DNA of 64,000 nt, taken from Penelope pileata. Lineage: Eukaryota; Chordata; Aves; Galliformes; Cracidae. The notes below the pieces were generated by a model that saw only the letters and a program-made list of their open reading frames with translations, was not told the DNA's origin and did no database searches. Of this stretch, positions 12,425 through 25,225 are shown piece by piece; the first letter of the stretch is position 1; each line of letters begins with the position of its first letter. Location: positions 332,090 to 396,089 of the forward strand of contig WBMW01005029.1 in the NCBI GenBank assembly GCA_013396635.1, written 5' to 3'. The translations under genes were made by a program, and so were the position numbers.

Positions 12425-14072
12425 CTACAGAGTCAATGGGATACATGCCACCCAGCTCTTTCCCTGCTGTTTGAAAGACACCCTCCGGATGGGTTGCATC
12501 TCTAAACAAACTTTGCATTAACTCTAATATTTCTTTAAAACTAAAAAGTCTTACAGCTAGTTCTTCTTTCCTATACAGCCTTCCTAAATATACTGTATAG
12601 TGAGAAGCATCCTTTGGCTGTTTTGTTGTCTGTTGAGGTGAAAGAAAGACTGAAACAAGAGTATCATGGCTCCACAATATTCATAGCCTCTGTTTTTAAG
12701 GATTTTAAAAAGGGAATATCAAGATCTTTAATAATAATAAATAAGATTTACTCTAACAGTCTGCCATGGTGAGAAGTTTAAGCAGTGGGGTTGTGCTATA
12801 TTAGAAAGAAAGACCTCAATTCCTTAACAGAACAAGGTTGTAATTATTGTTCTGTCTTTGTTCACATTGGAGCAATACAGAATCTGATTCTGGGCGGAGA
12901 TTTTGTATATTACAGTAAATTCAGCTTACGGCAAGTTTTATTGATGCTGTTTTGGTGATCTATATTCTTTGCTATAGAAGCAGGACAGTTTAGTTGGCAA
13001 AATGAACTGAGCATTTGTGAATGGATAACTGGGAAGAGGACAATAAGAGATGTTATTTTCTTTCCAGAATGATTGTTAGTTTCTTTTACCTTGAAAGATA
13101 TGTAATAAGCACCTTCTTCCATTGATGGCTGTTTTAATTTTTATCTGGTTTAAATATGAGAGATAGTAACAGAGCTGTTGAAAAGACCAAGTTACATTTT
13201 ATTTAAAAATCAATAAAAATAGATAAGACACTTGCCACTACAACAACTGTATATTTTTTTAGTGGAAACAATCAACATTTTCAAAAAACGAGTGTGTCCA
13301 GTCAGTCTTACAGATGTTTTCCTCATATAAAGTAATTTGAGTCATCTTTTGTGCCATCATGATTTTTCTCCATGGTTTAATTTTCTGTATTTAACAAGAA
13401 ATAGATACAAACAGCTTCTAAATTTCATACACCTTCCTTTTCTTCAATGGCTCTTAGAGATAAAACTTTCATACTGACCTTTTATTATAAGGCAATTCAT
13501 TGTTGTCCTAAGGGGAAAAAGGATAAAAACATCTAAGTCTGTCCAGTATAAGAAAAGTATGAGAATATATGCTGACATAGAAAATGGAAGAACATTTCCC
13601 AAAAAGCTTTAGGAGTATTTGACTGCTGAGATATTACAGAGATTATAAATAATCTTGGGTATGAGAAACTGAGAACCTTAAAGTCCAATGAAAGACAAGG
13701 AAATTCTTTTCCTGAGAAAAATGTAATGCTTGCAAAGATGAAGCATGACTAAAAAAAGAATGCTGTTCTAACCTCCTAATATTTTGATAGCCTGTAGTGG
13801 GTTCAGCAGGGGTTCATCTAGTTGAGATGGACATTGTTTGAAAAAGCAAGTATTTGCAAAAATTATTCAATGCTTTAGATAATTTAGGATATTCTTACCT
13901 ACCGAGCATAAAATGCTCTTTCCAAACAAAATTTCTGAACTCTAATTTGTGATTATTATGGCAGGTGATGTCATCATACTTGACTTGATCGGGTAATTAG
14001 CAGCTTTATTCTTATTGTTCTGCTGAATTTGAAGGTCTGTTGTCCCGATAACATTAACAACAAAAAAAAAAG
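12425..14072. other. Intronic sequence between two mariner copies
   Basis: AT-rich spacer with short (TAA) and T-rich runs and an A run at 14062-14071. No exon, transposon or RNA gene recognised. Confidence 0.6.
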
Positions 14073-14074
14073 TA

Positions 14075-15165
14075 TGAGGGCTCCTTTGAAAGCGATGCCT
14101 CCTATTTTACTATTTTATTATTTGGTCTGGACAGGTACACTCTTCTCTGGGTAGAGAACTGGTTAGAGGGCTGTGCCCAGCGGGTAGTGGTTAATGGAGT
14201 CAAGTCCAGCTGGTGTCCCGTTACGAGTGGTGTCCCTCACGGGTCGGTACTGGGGCCCATCTTGTTTAATATCTTTATTGATGACCTAGACGAGGGGATT
14301 GAGTGTACTCTCAGTAAGTTTGCAGATGACACCAAGTTGGGAGGATGTGTCGATCTGCCTGAGGGTAGGGAGGCCCTTCAGAGGGATCTGGACAGGCTGA
14401 ATAGCTGGGCTGAGGTCAATGGGATGAGTTTCAATAAGGGCAAGTGTCGGGTCCTGCACTTTGGCCACAATAACCCCATGCAATGCTATAGGCTTGGGGC
14501 AGATTGGCTTGAGGACTGCAGAGAGGAAAAGGACCTGGGGGTGTTGGTTGATGCTCGGCTGAACATGAGCCGACAGTGTGCCCAGGTGGCCAGGAAGGCC
14601 AANACTGGATATAAGGAAAAACTTTTTCTCTGAAAGAGTGGTCAGGCACTGGAATGGCCTGCCTAGGGAGGTGGTGGAGTCACCGTCCCTGGTGCTGTTC
14701 AAGAAGCATCTAGACGAAGTGCTAAGGGATATGATTTAGTAGCTTAGTGGGTAGGGATGGTGATAGGAGGACGGTTGGACTAGATGATCTTGTAGGTCCT
14801 TTCCAACCTAGTGTTTCTATGATTCTATGATTATGTTGGCCCACAATGTCAGGGGTGGATGTTAGTGGTATAGCAGTAGAGGTTGAACCTTTCCACCAAT
14901 ATTTCATTACATTTTGTAATGTCCCCATGTGACATTGAGGTGGTGGGTAGTGCATTTCAGCAGTGCAGATATTTACAAACATGGCATGCAGGTTCTTGTT
15001 CATTGATGGTGAAAATGTGTAGCTAATGGTGGTGACTGTGTTGAAAAATAGTGTTTTGTAGCTGAGAATTTGTTTTATCAAGTCAAGTAGCGGTAACGTA
15101 CTCTTTGAATCTGTTGTAGTTTCCATGGAAATGAATAGGATGCATTACTTCGGGAGAGACCTACA
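14075..15165 (-). mobile_element. Mariner element, Galluhop type, interrupted by a CR1 insertion
   Basis: The left end at 14075 reads 'tgagggct...ttgaaagcgatgcctcc', the same terminus as the right end of the 11890 copy but inverted. The right end finishes at 15165. TA flanks both sides (14073-14074 and 15166-15167). Between 14830 and 15165 the sequence is the reverse complement of the other copy: a 'gttggcccacaatgtcag' block, a 'tagaggttgaacct' block, and near the right end the complement of 'ggaaactacaacagattc'. Without the CR1 insert it is only about 385 bp, so it carries a larger internal deletion than the 11890 copy and cannot encode a transposase. It predates the CR1 that interrupts it. 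Confidence 0.85.
14123..14829 (+). mobile_element. CR1 LINE copy nested in mariner; contains one N
   Basis: CR1 ORF2 sequence starts near 14123 and ends with the CR1 tail (octamer-like 'attctatg' repeats) at about 14829. A frame at 14187-14633 reads reverse transcriptase motifs in order: 'SGVPHGSVLGPILFNIFIDD', then F-A-D-D (14319-14330, the catalytic Asp pair), 'FNKGKCRVLHFG', and 'EKDLGVLVD'. At the single N (14603) the sequence jumps from 'caggaaggccaa' to 'actggatataagg'. In CR1 these are separated by several hundred bases, so a section is missing there. The rest is the 3' end of ORF2 and the 3' UTR, closing with 'gtaggtcctttccaacct'. The copy is 5'-truncated and not mobile. Confidence 0.92.
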
Positions 15166-16213
15166 TATAGTGCGTCAAGAAGTTTCTATTAAAATGATGT
15201 AGCTGTTCAAATGATCCTCAAAGATCCTCTAAGTGTGCAAAAAACTATTTCTACTTAAAACTTAATTTTACTATTTAAGTAAAACCTGGCATTTCTCTAA
15301 TTAGTCCTAAATATTAACGACTGTTTCATTGGACCAGAATGATTCAGGCTGTTTTTTAAAATAATATTTTTAGTAGCAAGTTTTAATTTATCCAAGTGAA
15401 CCAAACACTAAGTATATATGTTTAGAAGCAGATATGAAAGACCAGTGAACACAATTCAATCCAGTTACCACAGTGCTTAGTTTATACTTAAAAATGTCCC
15501 TCAAAACTGGTGCTTTTATTCACATATGCAGTTTGAGGCCCAGCATGAAATATCAAGGAAAATGTACTAGCATTATTCTTTCTTGGTCACAGAATGGCGA
15601 CTGTATGTGATGCTGCCTGAGCCTATTTTGCAACTGGGGGAACTGAACTTTTTTTTAATCTGCAAGCATGGTGAGTGGGTCAGATAATCTAAAATGACTT
15701 GGATTACTTCCATAGCCTGCTGGTACTTAAATTTCATATACATGTTGCTTTTTAAAATCTTTGATTTTCTTCATGCTCTAAAATCCCTCAGTCTTGATAG
15801 AACAGGCCATAATTGCACCTAAAGTCAAATAGTCAGGTATTCTTGCTTTACTTTACAGGCATTTCAGATAAATAGGATTTTGCACATGATCTCAGTGTGC
15901 ACTTTCAGAAGCACTCTTGAGCCAAACTGCAGTAGCGACTGTCCTTACACAAAATCTTTTCTGGAGTGAAAGACTTCAGCTTTTTGCAAGTATAAAGAGA
16001 AGGCTTATTAGACTTTGAGGAAAGAAAAAAGTGTGATCATAGCTTTGTTGGGTCTGATTATAAGACCATCCAGTGAAAAGAAGAAGAGTAGTACACTAGT
16101 CTCTTTGTGAGGTCTATGTTATGTATTTTACATACATTTTACAGCATGACATAAAGTGCTGAAAATGTCTTTGCAGCATGGACTTGTCTCCCAAATAGGG
16201 ATACAGTGGTTTT

Positions 16214-16232
16214 AGAAAGAAAGAAAGAAAGA
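16214..16232. repeat. (GAAA)n microsatellite
   Basis: Four to five tandem AGAA units seen directly. Confidence 0.85.
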
Positions 16233-16735
16233 GGAATTCTCTGTTCCATTTGTGAAAAAAAAATCGTTAGTAGAGTTTTAGGAGGTAGTTGGAGACTCTA
16301 GATTTGAAGAGAGTAAGGGCACTTTGTGGTTGTGGTAGCAAAAGCCTGCTTTGTCCTTATTTTCTGTCCTGTACATTCCATGATAGTGGATTGTGGCTTA
16401 TTTTGTTTCTATTTTGTCTAGTAACACATTGGTTGAGGACTTTGCAGTAATTAGAGCAATATCTGAAGTAATGTGATTTAGGTCACATTTCATCATTATA
16501 CCCAAGTACATGCTCTAAATATAGGCCTAAATTCCATTGCCTTCAGTGGAACTTAAGTAAGCATTGTGTCCTTTGGATTTAAAGCCTTTTAAATATTTCC
16601 TGTATACTGCACATAAAATACAGAAGTAAAAGCTAGCTGTAGAAGGGAAATAGGCCAGATATAACTGTTGATATCAGTTGGGCTGCATCAGGAATTCATC
16701 TGGTTTACAGTCTCCCTGTAAACTACAATTGAGGG

Positions 16736-16749
16736 TTTTTTTTTTTTTT
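16736..16749. repeat. Poly-T run
   Basis: Fourteen consecutive T. No adjoining transposon recognised. Confidence 0.85.
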
Positions 16750-17079
16750 AACTTCTAAACACTGCTCGTAGAAGGTAGTTAAATGAGTATAACAGAAGAC
16801 AGTACTGAAACATCTTCAGGATGCACATGAGCCAGTGTCTGGTCATGTTCCTTCCTGCGTGTGGGCTGCTTCCACTCCTTCAGCTCCAGAAACCAAAATG
16901 TCACATGCAAAAGAAATTCTGATTTTTTGATTCTAGGTGAACTGATGAATGCTGGCAGGTGATGACCCTGTGAATACTGTTACTGTCCTCTTTGTGTCCA
17001 GTAAATTTGATTTGAACTCCGATTGTGCAGTGATGTTTGAGTTAGTAATTTTTAATTGCACATCTCTCCCTCCTCCTTT

Positions 17080-17099
17080 AAAAAAAAAAAAAAAAAAAA
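17080..17099. repeat. Poly-A run
   Basis: Twenty consecutive A, preceded by a C/T-rich stretch. No retroposed gene is recognisable upstream. It produces the lysine run of a chance open frame at 16949-17176. Confidence 0.85.
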
Positions 17100-19965
17100 G
17101 ACATAAAAGAGTAAAACTGACATTCTGTAGTGGAATTTTGGGATTTGCTCCCCTTAAGCTCCATAAAACTGTCTAACCAAATTTATTTTTCCTCTTCTCA
17201 TATCCACTATTGCTTTTTCTCAAGATAAAGATCTTTATGGTAACTAATTACATACAACTATATTTGTATAGGCAATAAAAAAGGCTTATTACTGTACTGT
17301 GGTTTTACAGTAGGATTTCAAGTAGCCTGTAGGAAGTAAGCACACAAATTCATAGCTTATGTTTTTCTTGATTTCCTTCTATAGTCTCTATCTCAAATTT
17401 TGTTTAAAACTGACAGTTGCCAATCTTTTCTAAATCACTTGCAATGTCAGTTGTATTTTTCTTCTCCAGAATCAGTTTTTGATTCTTATTGTACATTGCA
17501 TTTCTAGAAATACTACCATGTCTACACAGGAAACTCTTGATGTAATTAAAGATCCATTTTTAGACATAAGCTACTCTATGTTTACGTATAGTGTCACTAT
17601 GTAGGCATACATACAGCTTTTAGTGGTTTATTTTGGTCAATTTCACTTCCAGAAGGATTCTTAAGGCTCATTTTAGGTCACATGGGTGGTAAAAAATAAA
17701 GTCTTCAGTGTGAATGACATGTAGACCTGTTGTACCAATGGCTGTACTGTAAACAATAGCTATCAAATTTCTTCCATAAAAACCTGAGTGTCTTAGAAAA
17801 TTTGGGAAGAAAAAAGCTCACCTTGAGACTCAGCCACAGGCTCCTGTGTGTTTCTTTCAGGTTTGTGGCTGCATAAATAAATAAAAATGTGCATTAATTA
17901 TGTATTAATATTTCCTGATTTACACTTCTGAAATATTTAAGTCAGTACTGTTACCTAGATAAGTTTTCCTTTAATTTGTGGTAGAAACCTTATAGAGAAG
18001 AAATACCAGAAATCTCTGATAGCATCCCTTCAGCCATTGTAGGAATAACGTATTGTCTTTTCCAGTTTCCTGCACTATTTTCTTAGATATTGATTGTTTC
18101 TGATGCTTCTAGTGGTTACTTAGAATCAGAGACCATTGTCTCCATCAATTTGCTGGGAAATGCCAGGGACAAGAACTTACTGCTTCATTTATTTTCCGGC
18201 AGAGAGTTTCAGCTTAAGTCCACTGAGAAACATAGGAAAGTTTTCTTTAGCTGTTATGGACTGTGTTGCTGTTAGTAACAACTAAATGGCTGTTTAACGT
18301 TGAGATAACCAACCAGCTCAGTTACTGGCAGCAGCATGTCTTGATTGTGAGCCAAGTCAGTACTACTGCACTAATACTGTTAACTGCGGTAGTATAAGCA
18401 GGATGAGCTCTCCTGTGTGGCCTTGTGTCATGCAAGCACGCTATAAATTATTTTACACTTTGTTTTTGTTTTCCTTGATTCAAATTCAAGAGAAGAGATG
18501 CTATTCCCTTACTGCATAGGAAATCATGAGTTAAGACTGTGAGCCCTACTGATGTATGCAAAATGTTTTGTGACTTTGAGCATGTAAATTATATGAAGGG
18601 CAAGCTATTCATCTTCACAATTTCTTTTGGCCTTGGAGTATTTATAGAGGCTCCCTGTGGAGCTGCACCATCAAGCATCCCCCAGCTGTGGAACAGCTTA
18701 TGAACAGTTCTCTGAGGAGTATGTATACACATTGAAAACTCATTAATAGTCATACACAGTCCTGGAAGCAAGAAGATTATTCCTGTAGCTCCATTTTATC
18801 TGTAAAATCTTTGGGTTTGTTTCTTTAATTCCTTCTTTGGAATACTTTTTGTTACTGCTCAAGGTTGGCTTCAAAAGGGCTTCATCACACTCGCTATTTT
18901 AATAGCTAACAGGCATTCAGGATCAATCCTCAGCTGTTTGTAAGCCCTGTGGTACAGAATCTAAAACCACCTGGATGTGTGGAGAACAGAAATGTAGATA
19001 GGAAATGCGGAAAATGGAAGTTTCAGATATTATGGCAGGGGAAAGGTTTGGTGCACAGTGTAAGAAATAGAGTATACTAAAAATACAAAAATATTTAGTA
19101 GAGTTATAAACATTTTTTCATCTATGTGTATAGATTTCTTTAGTTACAATGGAGAAACTGAAAGAAACAAGGGCTGACTACAGGGAGAGAGGCAGATTAA
19201 AGCAGTGATGATGAAACAGAAGGCAAGGAAGAGGGTTCGGGAACAAGGAGGTGGGCTGCGCAGGGCAGTGAGGCCTATGCTGGACTCTGCGGTCCCAGAG
19301 GGTTAGAACTGGTTAGAGAGAGCCATATACAACCATAGAGCTGGTTCTATGAACAATGATTTTGAAGAAGTCCTAGTTGGTCCTAGGTTCTTCAGGACAG
19401 GATGGCTGTTCTGCAGAGTCTGAGCTGGGTATATTCGTTTGTTGATCATTTTTATTCAATACATAGTATTTCACATCAATGACCACTAATGATAAATCTT
19501 TCTTATTATGACTCTTTGTTTCATATACATTGTGTTTTGAATTACACCTAGAGATTCACAGTTCAAGATATAAATTTGTGAAACATTTCATTGGCATCTT
19601 ATGAACTGCAGATTTTTCAACTACTGGAGGGCCTAATTAAGATTTTCTGTTCCCAATTTCAGGGTGCATCTGCATTTTAGATCTGAGGAGGAGCGTATTT
19701 TGAGTGCATATCCTGATCTTTCCCACTTGTGGAGATTTTTTGTGTTCCAGAGCGCACAAACTGGACTCCTTTCAGGCTATTCCAAACCTAGAGATGTGAT
19801 CTAGTGTTTGCTTTGTGGAACCTGACCAAAGCTACTCCAAAGTACATTTACTTCCCCCCACAAAATGCCGATGACATGGATAGTGAGTCCTTTGCACTGA
19901 GTGTTTTGCTCTCCAGGTCCTTTTCTACTCTACTGAGCTCCTTGTTACAACTGACGTTTAGACAC

Positions 19966-20001
19966 AAGAGGGGGGGAAAAAAAAAAGAAAAAAGAAAAAA
20001 G
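19966..20001. repeat. Purine (G then A) tract
   Basis: A continuous A/G tract on the + strand, with a G run followed by A runs broken by single G. Simple-sequence DNA. Confidence 0.8.
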
Positions 20002-23000
20002 CAAGTATTTATACAGAGATGAAACTTTGAGCTGCAGTATTGTTGGTGGCCTTGAACATAGCCAGTGGAGCCACGTGTGGCTCATTTTAAACTACAGTTT
20101 AAGAACTTCTTTTTGGAATATGAAGCATTTTATGTGTGAAATTATTAGCACAGTTTTCTCAGTTATACTCAATCATATTCATGTGAAGAGCTACAGGAAT
20201 ATCAGAAGACTTGAAGTTTATCCTTCCTTCTCTCACAGGCATTTAACTTAAGGAGAGTAGTCAAGAAAATGAACAGAAGAGAAATGGAAAAAAAAAATGT
20301 ATTTCATTGTGCTGTTTAGCAGGGAACCAGTATTTTTTCGTCTAGTATGGTTTCCTGGTGTTACCCTTCCATCTTTGGATTTTATTGTCATGAAAAGCTC
20401 TCATATCTATTACACAGAGAGACGTGATATAACGTCTACTGCCATGTATGTTTGAGATGAGTTATTTAATGCAGTAAGATAGAAAAACCTTGCTACCTTC
20501 ATAGTAAATTTACATTAAATTTGAAATTTCTGCAGTCTTCTGACTTTCTGATTTAATAAATAGAGTGTTCTTACCATTTCAACTAGTTGTGCATTCTCAC
20601 AAGTTCCTTTACATGCACTGATAAGCAAGTGAGGTCAGTGTTCAGGGAATTGAGATCCTTTCCTGCAAATCAGTATCATAAAAATAAAGCTGTGGGGTAT
20701 CTGATCCTCCTGAAGGATCTTCATGTAAGGTGAAATGAAACAAGATCTGCAGATTACCAGCAGGAATGAGTACTAAAAAAACACTAATAAGATCTCACTA
20801 AAAGCAGAGATCACATGGGAGGTGAACTTCTTCAAAGAACACATTACCTCTTTTCTTGTAAATGGAAGTTGGATTAGAAGGTTGTATTCCAGTCAGCCTG
20901 ACAGCCAGCCGCTGGGGTCTCTGGAGGATGGCTGAAGTATTAGGCTTTGCTCTGTTACTGGTCATGAAAAGCCATGTATTCTGTTCTACTGCAGCTATGG
21001 GGGAAGCAGTACTGCAAGAGAAAGCTATTTTATTTTTATTTATTTGTTATTATTAATCTTTTGTAATGATTTACAGAACTTTGCACTGTGCAAGAAACTG
21101 CCTTTATGCTGTCAGTCTGTCTCATTGAAGAACAATCAATATTGTATCTATGGATTCAAAGCCTGCCTGTAGGAAATCTGTTTGGAGGCAAGACGCTCTA
21201 ACAAAACTTGAGCCCTAGGATTTAAGCTACAAAACCATTTGTTTAGGAGGAGTTCTCTCTGTCACTGGAGTAGGCAAATTATTCCTGCTCTGCATGCTTC
21301 AAAACAGGGCATGTTGATTTGAGTGTTTACACTTTCTCTCCTGCTGCTTATGTGGGCCTGTGTTCTTCTAAGGGCTCAACTTTTCTCTGAGGTGTAGATT
21401 TTAGCAAGAAGCTTTCCTTCTTCAGCTTTTTAATTACCTTCTGTGCTTCTGGCTTTTGATTCTCTCTATGCTGCTTCTTTGGTCCGAGATAGTTTTTTCC
21501 ATTTTCTGGTACAAACCTTAGAGTATCAACAAGAAATAAAAATAACAGAAATGAAAAGCAACCTAGTTCTCCTTACAGCTAATACTTCCTAATTTTCTTG
21601 GGGAAAAATAAAGTGAGCCCTATAAGAAATTGTGAGCTCTAGTAGTTACTACCAGTTTAGTTGCATATTTTATAATTCATAAAGTAGTTATTTGAAGTGG
21701 TTAATGACTTGACTTTCCATATCACTGTTTTTTTAATAACTACATACTTTCATGCTACATTTTGCAGATGGAGGTAGCAGAAAACAGTCATAGAGAAATT
21801 TGCTTTATTACTCTATATCATAATGGATTAGTTTGGAAAAAATGAGAAAAATAATTTTGAAATTTTAGCCACAGCAATTGTTTGTCTGCAAATTCTTTTG
21901 CAGCTGATGCTTTTAATAAATCATACTATATCGAATGTTGCTGTGTTTTTCTTTTTTTTTTTTCCTGAAGCCAGCAAACTGAAGGAGCTTTTTTAGACCA
22001 GAACTCCTATAGTTTGAATGAGAATCTCCAATTGCATATTTCTTGATTTTCCTTTCCTCATATGACCTTATCTCGTGGGACACTGGGTTGCATTTGATGA
22101 AACATAAGAAGCGTATGTTTGCTGAGCTCTTCAACGTATCTGCTAAAGGCATTACCCATGTAGGGAAATAAAAAAGCTTCTTTATCTGCTGTGCCAAAAT
22201 AAGAGAAATAATCAGATTTCACATAAACAGTGTTACGGCCATCTGCAGTATCACTCTTTGGTTGTTGCACATATGCTTTGTTTTAGACAGTTGCTTCACT
22301 CTTCCTGTTGTAGAAAAACATTTTCACTTGCATCACCAGTCATCTCTAAGGACTTTAAAACAAGTTTCCATACACCTGCAAGATCACAAGATTTCTGCTT
22401 TGGGCTTGAAAGGGATTGTTGTTTTTAGGGCTCCAAGGACCCAACATGAAACAGGAGTTCAATCTTAAACTATTAGGGATTTTTTTTTTTGTAATTAATG
22501 TGAATGTAGTATTAATGAAAGATTTTAAACTGATGACTCTGGTAATTGATTGCTACAACTAGGTATGATCCAAAGGCTGTCATTTATTTCAAGGAGCTTT
22601 GGGATTAGGTTTCACAACAGCCACCCAGGTCATCTACTCCATCCACTGATCTGATTTCACCTGCATGTTGTTTGCAATGATTACTTAAAAGAAAAGCCAT
22701 GAATTTATTTTTTTCGTGTATTTTGCTAAATTTTTCCAAATAGATTTGGCAATAATATGAGAATTAAGATTATTTGATGAGAAGGGGAAAGTTTTTTCAA
22801 ACTACTGGAGAATGGATGGAATAACCAAATTCATGTGTCAATAGGAATTAATTCTTAAAAGCTGGCTAATGGTTGTCACTTTAATTGCCAGGCTGCTTGC
22901 CGAAATGAATACTGCAGGTACCTTAAACAGATACTGAGTTGGTGACTTGATTTGTCCACTGGCTTGAAAGAGAACAAAGATGTGAAGGTTGTAGCTAGAA

Positions 23001-24718
23001 TCACACAACGATTTTTTGAATCCAAAAGCCATAGTAAATTTCATTTCTTAAGTTACTGCAAGTAAGCAATGTGAATAAATTCATGTGTCGATAAAATAGG
23101 TCAGCCTACTGTCAAAGTAGAAATGATTAGGACAATGTGGCTCTGAACTTGAGATGCTGTGTCTGTGTCTCTGTCTCATTGTTCATTTTTCCTATCCATT
23201 TTTTTGGGTTTAGCAGTGTGCAGTGGTAGTGTTAGGTTCCCAAAAATAAAAAATAAAGACTAAGGTCTGCGTCATTTTAGTTTAATTTGTTGGTAGTTTT
23301 TTTGTTGTTGTTGACTCATTCTTGTACATTCTCTTGAACAGCTAACATTTTATTTTCAAGTTTAACACTGCAGAAGACTAAGTGCGTGTGCTGCTGAAGT
23401 ACACAATGTTGATGTGCTTTGCCTGTGAGAGCTCATGCCACTGTGACATCAGCTGAAAATGCATGTTGTAGATAATTGTAGTCTGGATTCTGCGGAGGGC
23501 ACCTTTGATCCTGAAAGAATTATGAAAGAGTGTGGATGTGGCTGGCGTAGCTGTCTTCTCATTTTACATTTCTAGTTCCTACTTTTTTTACTTTGGCTTT
23601 TTAGCATCCACCAAAACCAGCATGAAAACCTATGTTTGCTTCATGTACTTTCTGAAAAGAATTTCATCAGTTTTCTCTACTAATTTAGAATGCCTGGTAC
23701 TGGTGCACATTTTTAGTTTGATTAGGACCACGATAAACTATTGCAAGGGAGCTAGAAATTGCTTGTTCCTAAAGGTTGCTCTGTCATTCAGTGTAAAATT
23801 CTTTGTCTTTCCCAAAGTTTTACCATATAATTTCAGGTCTTCTGGTGCTCTTACTTTCAAGAAAAATCTGTATTTCAGCAGTAAGATTTTCAATAACAAT
23901 GTCATCTAACAAGATTTAGTGAAACGATTATTATAGATTCTTGATTCTAACTAAAAAACCATCATGTTAAGTCAAATAACTTGTTTTAATTGTCATTGGT
24001 ATTGTAAAGTCTACATATTTCTAAATAATATAGAGAATTTTCTTTTATGATGTTTGTTTAGTTAAATATCAAATTAGTAGAGTTCTTATGTATTAAAACT
24101 TCTTGTTCTGCTTAAGTGATCAGTGTTAGTATTCAAAAGTTCTTTGCATTACACTGAAGGTCATTTTGCGTTCAGTAAATAATGCTGTGACCTAATTCTA
24201 GCTTCATTAATTACTAGAGGTGAGAATTACATTTAGATACTCGGCTGCTCACTGAAGTTAATAAATGATCAATTAATAAATGCACATTTGAACTATTAGC
24301 CTATAACAGGCCCTACATTTAACACAAAAAAAGGCTGAATCAATTAAAAAGCAGAATAGGAGAGAAATGTAAATTACTGTCTTGACCACAACTCTCACAG
24401 AGTACAAAATCCCCCAAACAGGGAAAAGGGAGTTTTGTTTAGTTGGCAATATCTGTGTAATGCTTCCAGTATCATAAGGTGCTCCTCTACAAAGAAAATG
24501 ACCTCCAAATTAAGCATTCACGTGCTAAAATGAAACAAACAAACATAAATCCCTTCACCTCAAAAGACAAACCTAGATGACAAACCCAGAAGACAGCTGT
24601 GGCTGAAAGGGGATAGGAAGATTCCTTTTTCAGTATTATTATTTATGTCAATGCTAAAGGAAATTACGTGGAATGGGAATTTTGGATGCTTTGAGTAGAG
24701 ATAACGTATCTTAATATC

Positions 24719-25220
24719 TGTCTTAGTTGCTAACAGAAGTTACTTCTCTCATAGTGTCCGGTATGAAGCTATGTTTTGTTCCCAGAAGAAAAGCAAAACT
24801 GATAACACCTGGCTGTGTTGAACGGAGCCAAGGACATATTATGTTCCTCAGTGAAGCAGTTAGGAAGCATAAGGAGCTGGGAGCTGGGAGGGGACAGAAC
24901 CAGAGCAGCTGACTCGAACTGACCAAAGAGCTCTTCCATACCATGTAACATCATGTGATTCCTACGGAAGAACAGTCTCTTTTTTGGAGGAAAGGGCTGC
25001 TGGCTGGCTGGGTATCAGTCGTTGATCCCTTGCTTTGTGTATCATCTATTGTTTCTTATATATATATGTACTGGTATTTCTTTCATTCTCTTGCTGTCTT
25101 AGTAAATAGCTTTTTTTCTCAACCCACGAGTTCTACCTCGTTGTTTTTCGGTACGGGGAGGGGGAAGGGTGAGTGAATAGCTGTGTGGGACTTAGCTATC
25201 TGCTGGGTCAAACCACTACA
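24719..25220 (+). mobile_element. Solo LTR of an avian ERVL-type endogenous retrovirus
   Basis: The 502-bp block begins TG and ends CA ('TGTCTTAGTT' to 'AACCACTACA'). Flanking pentamers are 'atatc' (24714-24718) and 'gtatc' (25221-25225): a 5-bp target-site duplication with one mismatch, the length typical of ERVL. Internal blocks match the chicken ERVL LTR family as I remember it: 'agctgggaggggacag', 'ttccataccatgtaacatca', 'ctggctgggtatcagtcg', 'ctcaacccacgagttctac' and 'gggtcaaaccac'. There is no second LTR and no internal retroviral gene on either side, so the provirus was most likely lost by LTR-LTR recombination. It lies in the same orientation as the LAMA2 exon. Any promoter or polyadenylation activity is untested. 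Confidence 0.88.
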
Positions 25221-25225
25221 GTATC

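Larger units (their letters stand above)
15168..24718. other. Repeat-poor intronic sequence
   Basis: 9.5 kb of AT-rich sequence in which I recognise no transposon, exon or RNA gene, only simple repeats (listed separately). Open frames up to 125 codons (23532-23909, +) have no recognisable motifs. A locally GC-richer, purine-rich stretch at about 19195-19330 has no identifiable function. Confidence 0.6.

Noticed and set aside
17080..17099. Poly-A run as the tail of a processed pseudogene
   Set aside because: The upstream sequence shows no recognisable gene and there are no flanking duplications.
22058..22270. Overlapping minus-strand open frames suggestive of a retrocopy
   Set aside because: I could not match the peptides to any family, and no poly-A tail or flanking duplication was visible.
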